Part shown: piece by piece, positions 35,044-47,440 of the stretch
How positions within the stretch are numbered: position 1 is the first letter of the stretch
How the letters are laid out: each line of letters begins with the position of its first letter
Source of the DNA: Strigamia acuminata
Lineage: Eukaryota > Arthropoda > Chilopoda > Geophilomorpha > Linotaeniidae
Length of the DNA stretch: 64,000 nt
Assembly (NCBI GenBank): GCA_949358305.1
Contig: OX442315.1
Location: 15,588,427 to 15,652,426, forward strand
Direction: 5' to 3'
The notes under the pieces: generated by a model
Told to the model about the DNA's origin: nothing
The model's database searches: none
The model's input: only the letters and a program-made list of their open reading frames with translations
Made by a program: the position numbers and the translations under genes

Positions 35044-38000
35044 AATTGCAACGTGCCGCGCTATGCCACACAATGTGCCGCCGCGATAGGCCATTGAACC
35101 CGAATGTGTGTGATGCGAAACGCGCGAGTACGCGCGCGGAGAACGCGCGGCAATGCTAGCAACAGGAGCGCAACTGCCCAAGAAATTGCTCAACAATAAA
35201 AGGCACGTGGAAGCACGTGCCTGAAACAATAGGCACTTCAAATAAAGTTATTGTTAAAAAACGGGCTTGAAAACCAACAATTACACAATAATTAAGGGGC
35301 AAGAAATGAACTTTGCTGCAATGCAAAGTTCTCAAAATACAGAGAAATGAAAGTTACACTTGTATAAAGAATTGACAATGTTTGAAACCAATAAAAACTA
35401 CAAAAACACACTTGTAAAAAACCCAAAACAACACCCAGAATGAATTATTTGACTCAAATTAACCCTAAAACAGTCTTGGAGGTCGTGCAGACGACAGAGT
35501 CGGATCGGAAGGTTGCTAAAACCTGACGCCAAAACTAGCAATGGGACAGCTAGTTAGAAAACAGCTTTTTCATCAATTATGAACGCTGAAAACCTCACCC
35601 AGGGGTAGAAAATGATGGAGAGAACGTTTTCGCCATCTAAAACGGTCTAAAACGGGTCTAAAATGCCTAAACCGGCGCCTGGAACGTGGCGCAGTTGTTG
35701 GGTCAAATATTGTCAAAAATCAGTGGAAATTTGTCAAATACTGGCAAAAATCTGCTGAAATTTGTCAAAAATTGCCAAATTTTGGCGCAAGTTACGTGAG
35801 GTTTGCGCGCATCCAACTATGACAAAAAATCCATGCGTGTGCACGCGCGATTTACTGGCGCGTTGGAAGCGTTAAAATAAATTTTTCCAATATCTAACAC
35901 AATTTGCACCGAATTATGGCAATTTTTGACAAATTTACATGGATTTTTGCCAGTATTTGACAAATTTCCACGGATTTTTGACAATATTTGACAAATTCCA
36001 GACAAATTTCAGACAAATTTCAATTAATTTTAGAAATTTTATGAGAAATTTCAGCAAATGTTTGAGGATTGAGGAAATCTTCTGAAATTTGTCAAATATA
36101 GGCAAAAATCTTCTGAAATTTGTCAAATACAGGCAAAAATCTGCTGAAATTTGTCAAAAATTGCCCAAATTCCGTGCAAGTTTTGCAAGTTTTGCGCGCA
36201 TCAAATCGTATGCGCGCCTATACTATTGCACGAGCGCATTGACGCGTGATGAACACCGACCACGTTTACGAAGTGAATTCGAGCTACAAAAGTATCGAGT
36301 CGCCATTCTATGATGGAAAAAAAAAATTAAGTGTAAACAAACAAAATAAAAACTTTAATATACAAGAAACGTACAATTCCACTCAACTTTGTTTCAAATT
36401 TTATTTATTGGATCATTGAAAATAAACAGTAGTGTTGTGCACTGTACGCTTAAGTGTATACCGGCGATGCGTTGTTTTGTGGTGGGGATTTGCCTCGATA
36501 ATTGATCTTTTCTCTTTGTTTGCAATATTTTTTTGGCCTTTTTTGTTGATTTTTCGGTTTGAAATTGTTTTTTTCCGGTGTAATTTAAGTGGTGGAAGGT
36601 TGTTGGCGTGTGTTGAGGGTAATTTTGGCGGTTTTTGGGTCGGGATTAGTGTTTTCTGCGATTTTTTATCGGTATTTGGGGTTTGATGCAGCGGATAGCG
36701 CATGCGAATCGCCGTCGACCGTAGCATTAGCAATTGCAACGTGCCGCGCTATGCCACACAATGTGCCGCTGCGATATGCCATCGAATCCGAATGTGTGTG
36801 ATGCGAAACGCGAGTACGCGCGCGGAGAACGCGCGGCAATGCTAGCAACAGGAGCGCAACTGCCCAAGAAATTGCTCAACAATAAAAGGCACGTGCCTGA
36901 AACAATAGGCACTTCAAATAAAGTTATTGTTAAAAAACGGGCTTGAAAACCAACAATTACACAATAATTAAGGGGCAAGAAATGAACTTTGCTGCAATGC
37001 AAAGTTCTCAAAATACAGAGAAATGAAAGTTACACTTGTATAAAGAATTGACAATGTTTGAAACCAATAAAAACTACAAAAACACACTTGTAAAAAACCC
37101 AAAACAACCCCCAGAATGAATTATTTGACTCAAATTAACCCTAAAACGGTCTTGGAGGTCGTGCAGACGACAGAGTCGGATCGGAAGGTTGCTAAAACCT
37201 GACGCCAAAACTAGCAATGGGACAGCTAGTTAGAAAACAGCTTTTTCATCAATCATGAACGCTGAAAACCTCACCCAGGGGTAGAAAATGATGGAGAGAA
37301 CGTTTTCGCCATCTAAAACGGTCTAAAACGGGTCTAAAATGCCTAAACCGGCGCCTGGAACGTGGCGCAGTTGTTGGGTCAAATATTGTCAAAAATCAGT
37401 GGAAATTTGTCAAATACTGGCAAAAATCTGCTGAAATTTGTCAAAAATTGCCAAATTTTGGCGCAAGTTACGTGAGGTTTGCGCGCATCCAACTATGACG
37501 AAAAATCCATGCGTGTGCACGCGCGATTTACTGGCGCGTTGGAAGCGTTAAAATAAATTTTTCCAATATCTAACACAATTTGCACCGAATTATGGCAATT
37601 TTTGACAAATTTACATGGATTTTTGCCAGTATTTGACAAATTTCCACGGATTTTTGACAATATTTGACAAATTCCAGACAAATTTCAGACAAATTTCAAT
37701 TAATTTTTGAAATTTTATGAGAAATTTCAGCAAATGTTTGAGGATTGAGGAAATCTTCTGAAATTTGTCAAATATAGGCAAAAATCTTCTGAAATTTGTC
37801 AAATACAGGCAAAAATCTGCTGAAATTTGTCAAAAATTGCCCAAATTCCGTGCAAGTTTTGCAAGTTTTGCGCGCATCAAATCGTATGCGCGCCTATACT
37901 ATTGCACGAGCGCATTGACGCGTGATGAACACCGACCACGTTTACGAAGTGAATTCGAGCTACAAAAGTATCGAGTCGCCATTCTATGATGGAAAAAAAA

Positions 38001-41000
38001 AATTAAGTGTAAACAAACAAAATAAAAACTTTAATATACAAGAAACGTACAATTCCACTCAACTTTGTTTCAAATTTTATTTATTGGATCATTGAAAATA
38101 AACAGTAGTGTTGTGCACTGTACGCTTAAGTGTATACCGGCGATGCGTTGTTTTGTGGTGGGGATTTGCCTCGATAATTGATCTTTTCTCTTTGTTTGCA
38201 ATATTTTTTTGGCCTTTTTTGTTGATTTTTCGGTTTGAAATTGTTTTTTTCCGGTGTAATTTAAGTGGTGGAAGGTTGTTGGCGTGTGTTGAGGGTAATT
38301 TTGGCGGTTTTTGGGTCGGGATTAGTGTTTTCTGCGATTTTTTATCGGTATTTGGGGTTTGATGCAGCGGATAGCGCATGCGAATCGCCGTCGACCGTAG
38401 CATTAGCAATTGCAACGTGCCGCGCTATGCCACACAATGTGCCGCCGCGATATGCCATCGAATCCGAATGTGTGTGATGCGAAACGCGAGTACGCGCGCG
38501 GAGAACGCGCGGCAATGCTAGCAACAGGAGCGCAACTGCCCAAGAAATTGCTCAACAATAAAAGGCACGTGCCTGAAACAATAGGCACTTCAAATAAAGT
38601 TATTGTTAAAAAACGGGCTTGAAAACCAACAATTACACAATAATTAAGGGGCAAGAAATGAACTTTGCTGCAATGCAAAGTTCTCAAAATACAGAGAAAT
38701 GAAAGTTACACTTGTATAAAGAATTGACAATGTTTGAAACCAATAAAAACTACAAAAACACACTTGTAAAAAACCCAAAACAACCCCCAGAATGAATTAT
38801 TTGACTCAAATTAACCCTAAAACGGTCTTGGAGGTCGTGCAGACGACAGAGTCGGATCGGAAGGTTGCTAAAACCTGACGCCAAAACTAGCAATGGGACA
38901 GCTAGTTAGAAAACAGCTTTTTCATCAATCATGAACGCTGAAAACCTCACCCAGGGGTAGAAAATGATGGAGAGAACGTTTTCGCCATCTAAAACGGTCT
39001 AAAACGGGTCTAAAATGCCTAAACCGGCACCTGGAACGTGGCGCAGTTGTTGGGTCAAATATTGTCAAAAATCAGTGGAAATTTGTCAAATACTGGCAAA
39101 AATCTGCTGAAATTTGTCAAAAATTGCCAAATTTTGGCGCAAGTTACGTGAGGTTTGCGCGCATCCAACTATGACGAAAAATCCATGCGTGTGCACGCGC
39201 GATTTACTGGCGCGTTGGAAGCGTTAAAATAAATTTTTCCAATATCTAACACAATTTGCACCGAATTATGGCAATTTTTGACAAATTTACATGGATTTTT
39301 GCCAGTATTTGACAAATTTCCACGGATTTTTGACAATATTTGACAAATTCCAGACAAATTTCAGACAAATTTCAATTAATTTTTGAAATTTTATGAGAAA
39401 TTTCAGCAAATGTTTGAGGATTGAGGAAATCTTCTGAAATTTGTCAAATATAGGCAAAAATCTTCTGAAATTTGTCAAATACAGGCAAAAATCTGCTGAA
39501 ATTTGTCAAAAATTGCCCAAATTCCGTGCAAGTTTTGCAAGTTTTGCGCGCATCAAATCGTATGCGCGCCTATACTATTGCACGAGCGCATTGACGCGTG
39601 ATGAACACCGACCACGTTTACGAAGTGAATTCGAGCTACAAAAGTATCGAGTCGCCATTCTATGATGGAAAAAAAAAATTAAGTGTAAACAAACAAAATA
39701 AAAACTTTAATATACAAGAAACGTACAATTCCACTCAACTTTGTTTCAAATTTTATTTATTGGATCATTGAAAATAAACAGTAGTGTTGTGCACTGTACG
39801 CTTAAGTGTATACCGGCGATGCGTTGTTTTGTGGTGGGGATTTGCCTCGATAATTGATCTTTTCTCTTTGTTTGCAATATTTTTTTGGCCTTTTTTGTTG
39901 ATTTTTCGGTTTGAAATTGTTTTTTTCCGGTGTAATTTAAGTGGTGGAAGGTTGTTGGCGTGTGTTGAGGGTAATTTTGGCGGTTTTTGGGTCGGGATTA
40001 GTGTTTTCTGCGATTTTTTATCGGTATTTGGGGTTTGATGCAGCGGATAGCGCATGCGAAACGCCGTCGACCGTAGCATTAGCAATTGCAACGTGCCGCG
40101 CTATGCCACACAATGTGCCGCCGCGATATGCCATCGAATCCGAATGTGTGTGATGCGAAACGCGAGTACGCGCGCGGAGAACGCGCGGCAATGCTAGCAA
40201 CAGGAGCGCAACTGCCCAAGAAATTGCTCAACAATAAAAGGCACGTGCCTGAAACAATAGGCACTTCAAATAAAGTTATTGTTAAAAAATGGGCCTGAAA
40301 ACCAACAATTACACAATAATTAAGGGGCAAGAAATGAACTTTGCTGCAATGCAAAGTTCTCAAAATACAGAGAAATGAAAGTTACACTTGTATAAAGAAT
40401 TGACAATGTTTGAAACCAATAAAAACTACAAAAACACACTTGTAAAAAACCCAAAACAACCCCCAGAATGAATTATTTGACTCAAATTAACCCTAAAACG
40501 GTCTTGGAGGTCGTGCAGACGACAGAGTCGGATCGGAAGGTTGCTAAAACCTGACGCCAAAACTAGCAATGGGACAGCTAGTTAGAAAACAGCTTTTTCA
40601 TCAATCATGAACGCTGAAAACCTCACCCAGGGGTAGAAAATGATGGAGAGAACGTTTTCGCCATCTAAAACGGTCTAAAACGGGTCTAAAATGCCTAAAC
40701 CGGCGCCTGGAACGTGGCGCAGTTGTTGGGTCAAATATTGTCAAAAATCAGTGGAAATTTGTCAAATACTGGCAAAAATCTGCTGAAATTTGTCAAAAAT
40801 TGCCAAATTTTGGCGCAAGTTACGTGAGGTTTGCGCGCATCCAACTATGACGAAAAATCCATGCGTGTGCACGCGCGATTTACTGGCGCGTTGGAAGCGT
40901 TAAAATAAATTTTTCCAATATCTAACACAATTTGCACCGAATTATGGCAATTTTTGACAAATTTACATGGATTTTTGCCAGTATTTGACAAATTTCCACG

Positions 41001-43437
41001 GATTTTTGACAATATTTGACAAATTCCAGACAAATTTCAGACAAATTTCAATTAATTTTTGAAATTTTATGAGAAATTTCAGCAAATGTTTGAGGATTGA
41101 GGAAATCTTCTGAAATTTGTCAAATATAGGCAAAAATCTTCTGAAATTTGTCAAATACAGGCAAAAATCTGCTGAAATTTGTCAAAAATTGCCCAAATTC
41201 CGTGCAAGTTTTGCAAGTTTTGCGCGCATCAAATCGTATGCGCGCCTATACTATTGCACGAGCGCATTGACGCGTGATGAACACCGACCACGTTTACGAA
41301 GTGAATTCGAGCTACAAAAGTATCGAGTCGCCATTCTATGATGGAAAAAAAAAATTAAGTGTAAACAAACAAAATAAAAACTTTAATATACAAGAAACGT
41401 ACAATTCCACTCAACTTTGTTTCAAATTTTATTTATTGGATCATTGAAAATAAACAGTAGTGTTGTGCACTGTACGCTTAAGTGTATACCGGCGATGCGT
41501 TGTTTTGTGGTGGGGATTTGCCTCGATAATTGATCTTTTCTCTTTGTTTGCAATATTTTTTTGGCCTTTTTTGTTGATTTTTCGGTTTGAAATTGTTTTT
41601 TTCCGGTGTAATTTAAGTGGTGGAAGGTTGTTGGCGTGTGTTGAGGGTAATTTTGGCGGTTTTTGGGTCGGGATTAGTGTTTTCTGCGATTTTTTATCGG
41701 TATTTGGGGTTTGATGCAGCGGATAGCGCATGCGAATCGCCGTCGACCGTAGCATTAGCAATTGCAACGTGCCGCGCTATGCCACACAATGTGCCGCCGC
41801 GATATGCCATCGAATCCGAATGTGTGTGATGCGAAACGCGAGTACGCGCGCGGAGAACGCGCGGCAATGCTAGCAACAGGAGCGCAACTGCCCAAGAAAT
41901 TGCTCAACAATAAAAGGCACGTGCCTGAAACAATAGGCACTTCAAATAAAGTTATTGTTAAAAAACGGGCTTGAAAACCAACAATTACACAATAATTAAG
42001 GGGCAAGAAATGAACTTTGCTGCAATGCAAAGTTCTCAAAATACAGAGAAATGAAAGTTACACTTGTATAAAGAATTGACAATGTTTGAAACCAATAAAA
42101 ACTACAAAAACACACTTGTAAAAAACCCAAAACAACCCCCAGAATGAATTATTTGACTCAAATTAACCCTAAAACGGTCTTGGAGGTCGTGCAGACGACA
42201 GAGTCGGATCGGAAGGTTGCTAAAACCTGACGCCAAAACTAGCAATGGGACAGCTAGTTAGAAAACAGCTTTTTCATCAATCATGAACGCTGAAAACCTC
42301 ACCCAGGGGTAGAAAATGATGGAGAGAACGTTTTCGCCATCTAAAACGGTCTAAAACGGGTCTAAAATGCCTAAACCGGCGCCTGGAACGTGGCGCAGTT
42401 GTTGGGTCAAATATTGTCAAAAATCAGTGGAAATTTGTCAAATACTGGCAAAAATCTGCTGAAATTTGTCAAAAATTGCCAAATTTTGGCGCAAGTTACG
42501 TGAGGTTTGCGCGCATCCAACTATGACGAAAAATCCATGCGTGTGCACGCGCGATTTACTGGCGCGTTGGAAGCGTTAAAATAAATTTTTCCAATATCTA
42601 ACACAATTTGCACCGAATTATGGCAATTTTTGACAAATTTACATGGATTTTTGCCAGTATTTGACAAATTTCCACGGATTTTTGACAATATTTGACAAAT
42701 TCCAGACAAATTTCAGACAAATTTCAATTAATTTTTGAAATTTTATGAGAAATTTCAGCAAATGTTTGAGGATTGAGGAAATCTTCTGAAATTTGTCAAA
42801 TATAGGCAAAAATCTTCTGAAATTTGTCAAATACAGGCAAAAATCTGCTGAAATTTGTCAAAAATTGCCCAAATTCCGTGCAAGTTTTGCAAGTTTTGCG
42901 CGCATCAAATCGTATGCGCGCCTATACTATTGCACGAGCGCATTGACGCGTGATGAACACCGACCACGTTTACGAAGTGAATTCGAGCTACAAAAGTATC
43001 GAGTCGCCATTCTATGATGGAAAAAAAAAATTAAGTGTAAACAAACAAAATAAAAACTTTAATATACAAGAAACGTACAATTCCACTCAACTTTGTTTCA
43101 AATTTTATTTATTGGATCATTGAAAATAAACAGTAGTGTTGTGCACTGTACGCTTAAGTGTATACCGGCGATGCGTTGTTTTGTGGTGGGGATTTGCCTC
43201 GATAATTGATCTTTTCTCTTTGTTTGCAATATTTTTTTGGCCTTTTTTGTTGATTTTTCGGTTTGAAATTGTTTTTTTCCGGTGTAATTTAAGTGGTGGA
43301 AGGTTGTTGGCGTGTGTTGAGGGTAATTTTGGCGGTTTTTGGGTCGGGATTAGTGTTTTCTGCGATTTTTGATCGGTATTTGGGGTTTGATGCAGCGGAT
43401 AGCGCATGCGAATCGCCGTCGACCGTAGCATTAGCAA
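35044..43437 (-). repeat. 1676-bp non-coding repeat, right tandem array
   Basis: Copies in opposite orientation to 28983-31811: a partial copy 35044-36185 (mirror of L2), then 36186-37861, 37862-39537, 39538-41213 and 41214-42889, each exactly 1676 bp, and a terminal fragment 42890-43437. The full copies differ by only a few bases. They carry a shortened 12-bp palindrome AGGCACGTGCCT where L1, L2 and the innermost right copy have a 22-bp hairpin with 4-nt loop. The overlapping 60-108-codon open frames recur only because the DNA is duplicated. Confidence 0.85.
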
Positions 43438-43923
43438 GTGCGCGCGCAAGTTAAATGTGTACAGGACTGTGAGAAAATAAAACGTGTGTGGAAAAGTAAA
43501 TGTTCTTTGGTGATCGCCATGAGTTCGTACTTTGTCGTGGGCGCGAAATGTGTGTGATATATATGCTACTATGCGTGATGTAGCGCCGTCAGCGCGTTTC
43601 AGCACGCGATGTAGCGCCTTGAGCGCGTCCAAATGCGTACAGGTGTTCGACAGATGTGCCAGGGCTTCACGTGCATACACGAAACATAAACATGAAGAAA
43701 ACAGAAAAAACCGTTGTGTGTGATGTGTATAAAGACACATTACACAAAGAATACTACTCTTCATACAAAAAGCAATAAACTTTATACATATTGCAATAAA
43801 CTTACAAAATGGTAAAAATAAAATACTGGAAAACATGGCCTTGAATAATAGTGGAAAACATGGCATACTGCCTTGAATAATAGTGAAAAACATGGCGTAC
43901 TGCCTTGAATACCCCCTTGAATA
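43438..43923. other. Non-coding stretch after the 1.68-kb array
   Basis: The repeat homology ends abruptly at TTAGCAA (43431-43437). What follows has no recognised gene or repeat family, apart from a short local duplication of an AATAGTGGAAAACATGGC-like phrase (43848-43900). A long minus-strand frame running in from 43117-43893 has no recognisable domain and is not called. Confidence 0.4.
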
Positions 43924-44960
43924 CGTCGCACCGCATCATCTCGCCTCACTTCCCGTCTTGGAAATAAATAAATGCCCCGGCGTTTATTCGAGGCAATGTC
44001 CAACTTGGGCTTTCATTCGCGCCTCACATCCCGCCTTGGTAATAAATAAACGCCCCGGCGTTTATTCGAGGCACATCACCCACACCTCCCCGGCGTTCAA
44101 ACGAGTAGCTGCGCGTATTTGACCCCGGTTTTTATTTTTTCAAATTGTCGTGTGTTTTCAAAGTTCTTAATTTGTTCAAAAACAAACAAAATGGCTATTT
44201 GTTGATTTTTAATTGATTTTATCGATTTCTGTTCGTTTTTTGCTGGTTTTTAATCGATTTTTCTGTATTTTTGATCAATTTTTGCCAATTGTAATCGTTA
44301 TTTGTCATTCTGAATTGATTATTGTCAGGTTTCAGTCGATTTTTGTCGATTTCTGATCAATGTTTATACATTTTTTATCATTTTGTGTAGATTTCTGTTG
44401 AATTTTAATCATATTTCTTCGTTTTTATTCAATTTTTGTCCCATGCTCCGCGATCAGTTCGAATAATTGACACCATACTGTGCTTTTACTCATATTCAAG
44501 ATGGCGTCGCAAACTCAAGGTCGAATTCCGCTGAATTCATTTATTGCGACTGTTTGCGCTCCATACATGCGAAAAGGATTATGGGAAAAATCCTCAATGC
44601 AGGTCATTTTGGTGTCAAATGAGCGAGGAAAGCTGGAGATAAGGAAAATTGGTGAAATTTCAAAAAAAAGCTAAACAATCAAAATTTACATGAAGCTCAA
44701 TTTTTCTAACTGGAAATGCATGTATCGTCAATTTCGGGATATTTTAGGGGTGAAATTGACTGGGAAGGGACCCCCACATTCCCCATGCGTCAACGCGCGC
44801 GTTGACGAAATTCAAATCCAGGTTTTCACACAGCCCCACGTTATTTTCGGGTTCCAATTGCCGTATTGCCGTATTGCCTCAAATAAACGCCGGGGCGTTT
44901 ATTAATTTTCATTAATTTTCCAGACCGGAAATGAGGCGAGGTGATGCGGTACGATGCAAA
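43924..44960. mobile_element. Candidate ~1-kb element with long inverted ends
   Basis: The left end (about 43927-43990: CACCGCATCATCTCGCCTCA, then AATAAATGCCCCGGCGTTTATT-type sequence) matches the right end (about 44875-44958) in inverted orientation at ~85-90% by eye. The left end is followed by a second copy of its ~78-bp module at 44021, containing AATAAACGCC-CC-GGCGTTTATT (44045-44066). No transposase is seen between them; 44130-44450 is a T-rich run of degenerate TTTTTGTCGATTT-like repeats. Target duplications were not identified. Confidence 0.45.
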
Positions 44961-46040
44961 ATTGCGAGATGTAGTTTGCTTTATTTGTTAAAACAAATTA
45001 GGCGTCACTAATTCACCTGTATTAGGGTTTCAATGTGTGAAATTTCAAAATTTATCGGTTCCGTCAAAACGCCATTGAAAAGTTACATTTTTATAACGTT
45101 TCAATGATGAAAACGGCCATTTTTGATGAAAAACAGCCATTTTTTATAGAAAAAACGACGAAGAAAGCCATTTTCACTATGAAAAATGGCTGAAAATGAC
45201 CATTTTGACGAAAAACGGCCATTTTTACTACGAAAAATGGCTAAAAATGCCACTTGAGTGAGTGCAAGTACATTTGGTGATGTACTATCGCGAGCGCGCG
45301 CGTTTTTGTGCAGTACAATGTGCTGATTAAACCAACAGCATTATAGAGTGATTACATTGTTCATTTGTGTTTTTAAGTTACAAAATGGTACAAAATCATA
45401 AAATAAACTTGTAAAGTGCAATTTCTGCGGATTGATCAAAATCCGCAAAATCCGCCGCAAAATTGCGAACAGGGGATCAGCATATAGGCAGCCGTAATGT
45501 TAAAAATGGGGTCCCTTTCGCACTCCGCAAAATCCGCATGCGCGCCATAAGGTTAAAGCGCATCTTTGTTATTATTTAATTGATTTCGATGTTACCATTC
45601 GTTTTGCGCTGTCCCGTATGTAATTCCATACTTTTATCACTTTATGCTAGGATTTGTCCTATTATCAAATGATTTGTTCAAACTTAATGTAAATTCCCGG
45701 CACTAGGTGCCACTACCCATTGCTTTTTCATCCAAGATGGCGTCATACACAGCCGTGTATGACTTAGCTGCTTTCCCACCTGTTTGGATACCTATTTGTA
45801 ATGTATTACTATTTAATTAAACCGTTTTATTGTTTTACTCATTGTGTTTGATTTAAAGCACCTTTAGTGCTTCTTGCTAGCGCATATAAGCGGCATTAGG
45901 CCGCGCGCATTTCCGAAACGATACGCGTCGTATCGTTAACGTCTGTGCGGGTCGCACAGCGCCAATTCACGCTTTCAATCGGTTTACACCGATATTTTGC
46001 GCATTCTCTGCCTACAGACCAGCCTAGAACCGATAGAGTT
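44961..46040. other. Non-coding AT-rich stretch with short repeats
   Basis: At 45108-45252 there are about six tandem and inverted copies of a ~20-bp AAAAACGGCCATTTTT-type motif. At 45435-45475 ATCCGCAAAATCCGC repeats occur. No gene was recognised. Confidence 0.4.
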
Positions 46041-46238
46041 TGTGGTTTATTTGGGAAAACCAACCTAAAACCTCTTAACCTATGTGATTTATCAGGGTAA
46101 ACCACATAAAACTGCGAAGAATATATGATTTATCGGGGAAAACCAACTAAAACCTCTAAAGCTGTGTGATTTATCGAGGAAAACCACCTAAAACCTGTAA
46201 AGCTGTGTGATTTATCGGGGAAAACCAACCTAAAACCC
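46041..46238. repeat. ~41-bp tandem repeat, five copies
   Basis: Copies start at about 46041, 46083, 46124, 46163 and 46205, each with TGTGATTTATCGGGGAAAAC followed by CAACCTAAAACC; the period is 39-42 bp. No coding potential is seen. Confidence 0.75.
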
Positions 46239-46404
46239 GTCTAGAATTCTCTGTGACCATCCGCAGAAGGTCCATCTAACTAGAAAACACATAAAACAGT
46301 CTGAAAGGAGACTGATTGCTATCTTTCCGCCTTCTCTAATTAAACAGCTAGTGTGGCTTGCGCTATCTCAACCCACGCACGGGTTCTTCTAAAATCGTCA
46401 CACA

Positions 46405-47440
46405 CTAAAACTTGCTTAAGCTGCTAAATGAAGCGGAAATCCCCCAAAACTGAATCAAATCATTTCTACATGAGGACAGCTCACTGCAAGGCTGGCAGAC
46501 AAACTCAGTGGCCAATTGAGGCGAGATCCCTCGCCTCCACTCTCCCAGACAACCCGAATAGCAGGCTGAGTGTATAAAAGGAGAAGGGGCGACCACTCTT
46601 CTGCAAAAATCAAAAACAAGCAGAAGAGCGCGGGACCTCTTTCCATCAAGCCTCAAACCTGGCGGCCAAGCAGCCGTCCGAAAACCTCGCAGTTCACAAT
46701 AGAACCGACCTCATGAACTAAATCAACTATTGAAGCTAGGAGCACTCTAAAATTACAAGCCAGCAATCATGACTGGGGCAAAGTGGCCAGGTGCTGCCAA
46801 CCTTTCAAAAAATGTCAAAAACTAAATTATTTCGAAAATTCATTAGTTTGGCTCTGACTCAACTTGTATGAGCAAGACACTGAGTCTGCTCACACAGTCA
46901 ACACACCTGGACAAGACTTCCCAGTCTTTCCCATCCAAAAAAATTCTTAATCCTAACAAATTCCTTCTTCTTAAACTAACATAAGCCAAGGAAAACGATT
47001 TCTTAATTCTTTTCTTCAGGAACTTGGCTTGAATCTTTGCTGCAGAGTCAAACGACCCCCGTCCAGCTCTTTAGGCTTGTCTTAGCGGACACCGTGACGT
47101 GTCCTTGCTGACTGGCGCTCTTTCTTTCACAAATAGAAAGACTACTCTAAAATTATCGCTTTTCAAGTGAACAGCTCACTGAGAGGCGGGCGGTCAAGCA
47201 CTGTGTTCACAGAGGCGCAGTTCCTCGCTCTCACTCCTTTACCCAACCCGAAAAGCAGGCAAAATACTAAAAACGAAGAGAGAAACGACCACTTTCCTGC
47301 GACAATTCAACTCAAGCAGGGAAGCGCGGGACTGTTCTCAACAACCTCAAGACATTGGTCAGTGCCGACCGACCCAACTCGCAGTTCACATCAAGAACTG
47401 ACACCAAACGAAACTAAATCTACTCTTATTTGCTAACAAT
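46405..47440. repeat. Two diverged direct repeats, ~690 bp apart
   Basis: 46472-46740 and 47166-47410 share an order of motifs (ACAGCTCACTG, AACCCGAA-AGCAGGC, GAAACGACCACT-type, CAAGCAG-GAAGCGCGGGAC, CTCGCAGTTCACA) with many differences. A TATAAAAGG box at 46573 occurs only in the first. Short open frames here have no recognised product. Confidence 0.5.

Noticed and set aside
31600-35250. Palindrome as a foldback sequencing or assembly artefact
   Set aside because: The three internal spacers are in direct, not inverted, orientation, and an 11-bp indel separates the two inner arms. A simple hairpin artefact would not produce either. Read-level confirmation is still lacking.
36413-43893. Recurring 60-108-codon frames in each 1676-bp repeat, and a 258-codon frame at 43117-43893
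   Set aside because: They are identical because the DNA is duplicated, overlap each other on both strands, and show no recognisable domain. The 258-codon frame crosses the repeat boundary.
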